Source: Candidatus Sericytochromatia bacterium S15B-MN24 CBMW_12 (lineage in GTDB: Bacteria > Cyanobacteriota > Sericytochromatia > S15B-MN24 > UBA4093). From it: a stretch of DNA of 40,395 nt. Position 1 is the stretch's first letter. Each line of letters begins with the position of its first letter. The position numbers were made by a program, and so were the translations under genes. The stretch spans positions 1 to 40,395 of the forward strand of contig DAZV01000042.1 of the NCBI GenBank assembly GCA_002083825.1, written 5' to 3'. The notes beneath the pieces are model-generated. The model was given only the letters and a program-made list of their open reading frames with translations, was not told the origin of the DNA and did no database searches. Positions 40,364 through 40,395 of the stretch are shown in pieces.

Positions 40364-40395
40364 GGATCCTTAGCTTGCTTTGGGGGGGGGGTGAC

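Overview
The window is about 40 kb of GC-rich (by eye well above 60%) bacterial chromosome. I see no rRNA, tRNA, CRISPR array, transposase or integrase. It looks like a free-living diderm: there are several lipoprotein signals, an exported protein that ends like an outer-membrane beta-barrel, LolA/DUF4412-like and SurA/PrsA-like exported proteins, and a chemoreceptor. The PdtaS/PdtaR (ANTAR) pair, a long-form tyrosyl-tRNA synthetase of the TyrS/TyrZ superfamily, type-2 malate dehydrogenase and cyanobacterial-style Pho-box-like repeats would fit a non-photosynthetic relative of Cyanobacteria (Sericytochromatia-like) or another deep diderm lineage. This taxonomic guess is weak. About half of the genes appear to use TTG or GTG starts, chosen here by ribosome binding sites.

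Layout. 1-3.7 kb: a truncated leftward gene starting with a DUF4145-type domain (HsdR-like), divergent from xseA-xseB (exonuclease VII, the large subunit carrying an extra HARP-like N-terminus), then a leftward Phd/VapC toxin-antitoxin pair with a promoter-embedded operator. 3.7-7.5 kb, leftward: tyrS-pdtaS-pdtaR operon and a small unknown protein. 7.8-9.1 kb: gltA with leader hairpin and strong terminator. 9.1-11.8 kb, leftward: mdh followed by an ABC-2 exporter pair. 12-15.2 kb, leftward: orphan chemoreceptor and a small outer-membrane-like protein. 15.3-17.5 kb, leftward: pabB-pabC (p-aminobenzoate synthesis), divergent from cutA. 17.9-19.7 kb: a second ABC-2 exporter pair. 19.9-22.0 kb: lipoprotein plus ATP-grasp ligase. 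22.0-24.6 kb: DUF3465 lipoprotein and a 5'-nucleotidase lipoprotein, each preceded by 11-bp-spaced TTAAC-type repeats that suggest phosphate control. 24.6-25.2 kb: DUF151-like protein.

25.4-29.5 kb: a Bat-type operon (lipoprotein, DUF4381-like membrane protein, BatA VWA, BatB VWA fused to TPRs) without moxR or DUF58 genes beside it. 29.6-30.5 kb: exported DUF4412-like protein and a small acidic protein. 30.6-32.5 kb: mazG bracketed by two diverged copies of a 48-bp direct repeat, with inverted repeats nearby. 32.5-37.2 kb, leftward: SurA/PrsA-type foldase and mfd. 37.3-39 kb, leftward: two lipoproteins, one made of Q-x-N beta repeats. 39.1-40.4 kb: a membrane DnaJ-zinc-ribbon-TPR protein.

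Most genes are housekeeping or envelope functions. The less ordinary items are the exonuclease VII fusion, the Pho-like leaders, the mazG-flanking repeats, the Q-x-N lipoprotein pair and the lipoprotein/ATP-grasp pair. No clearly new multi-gene defence or biosynthetic system is evident.
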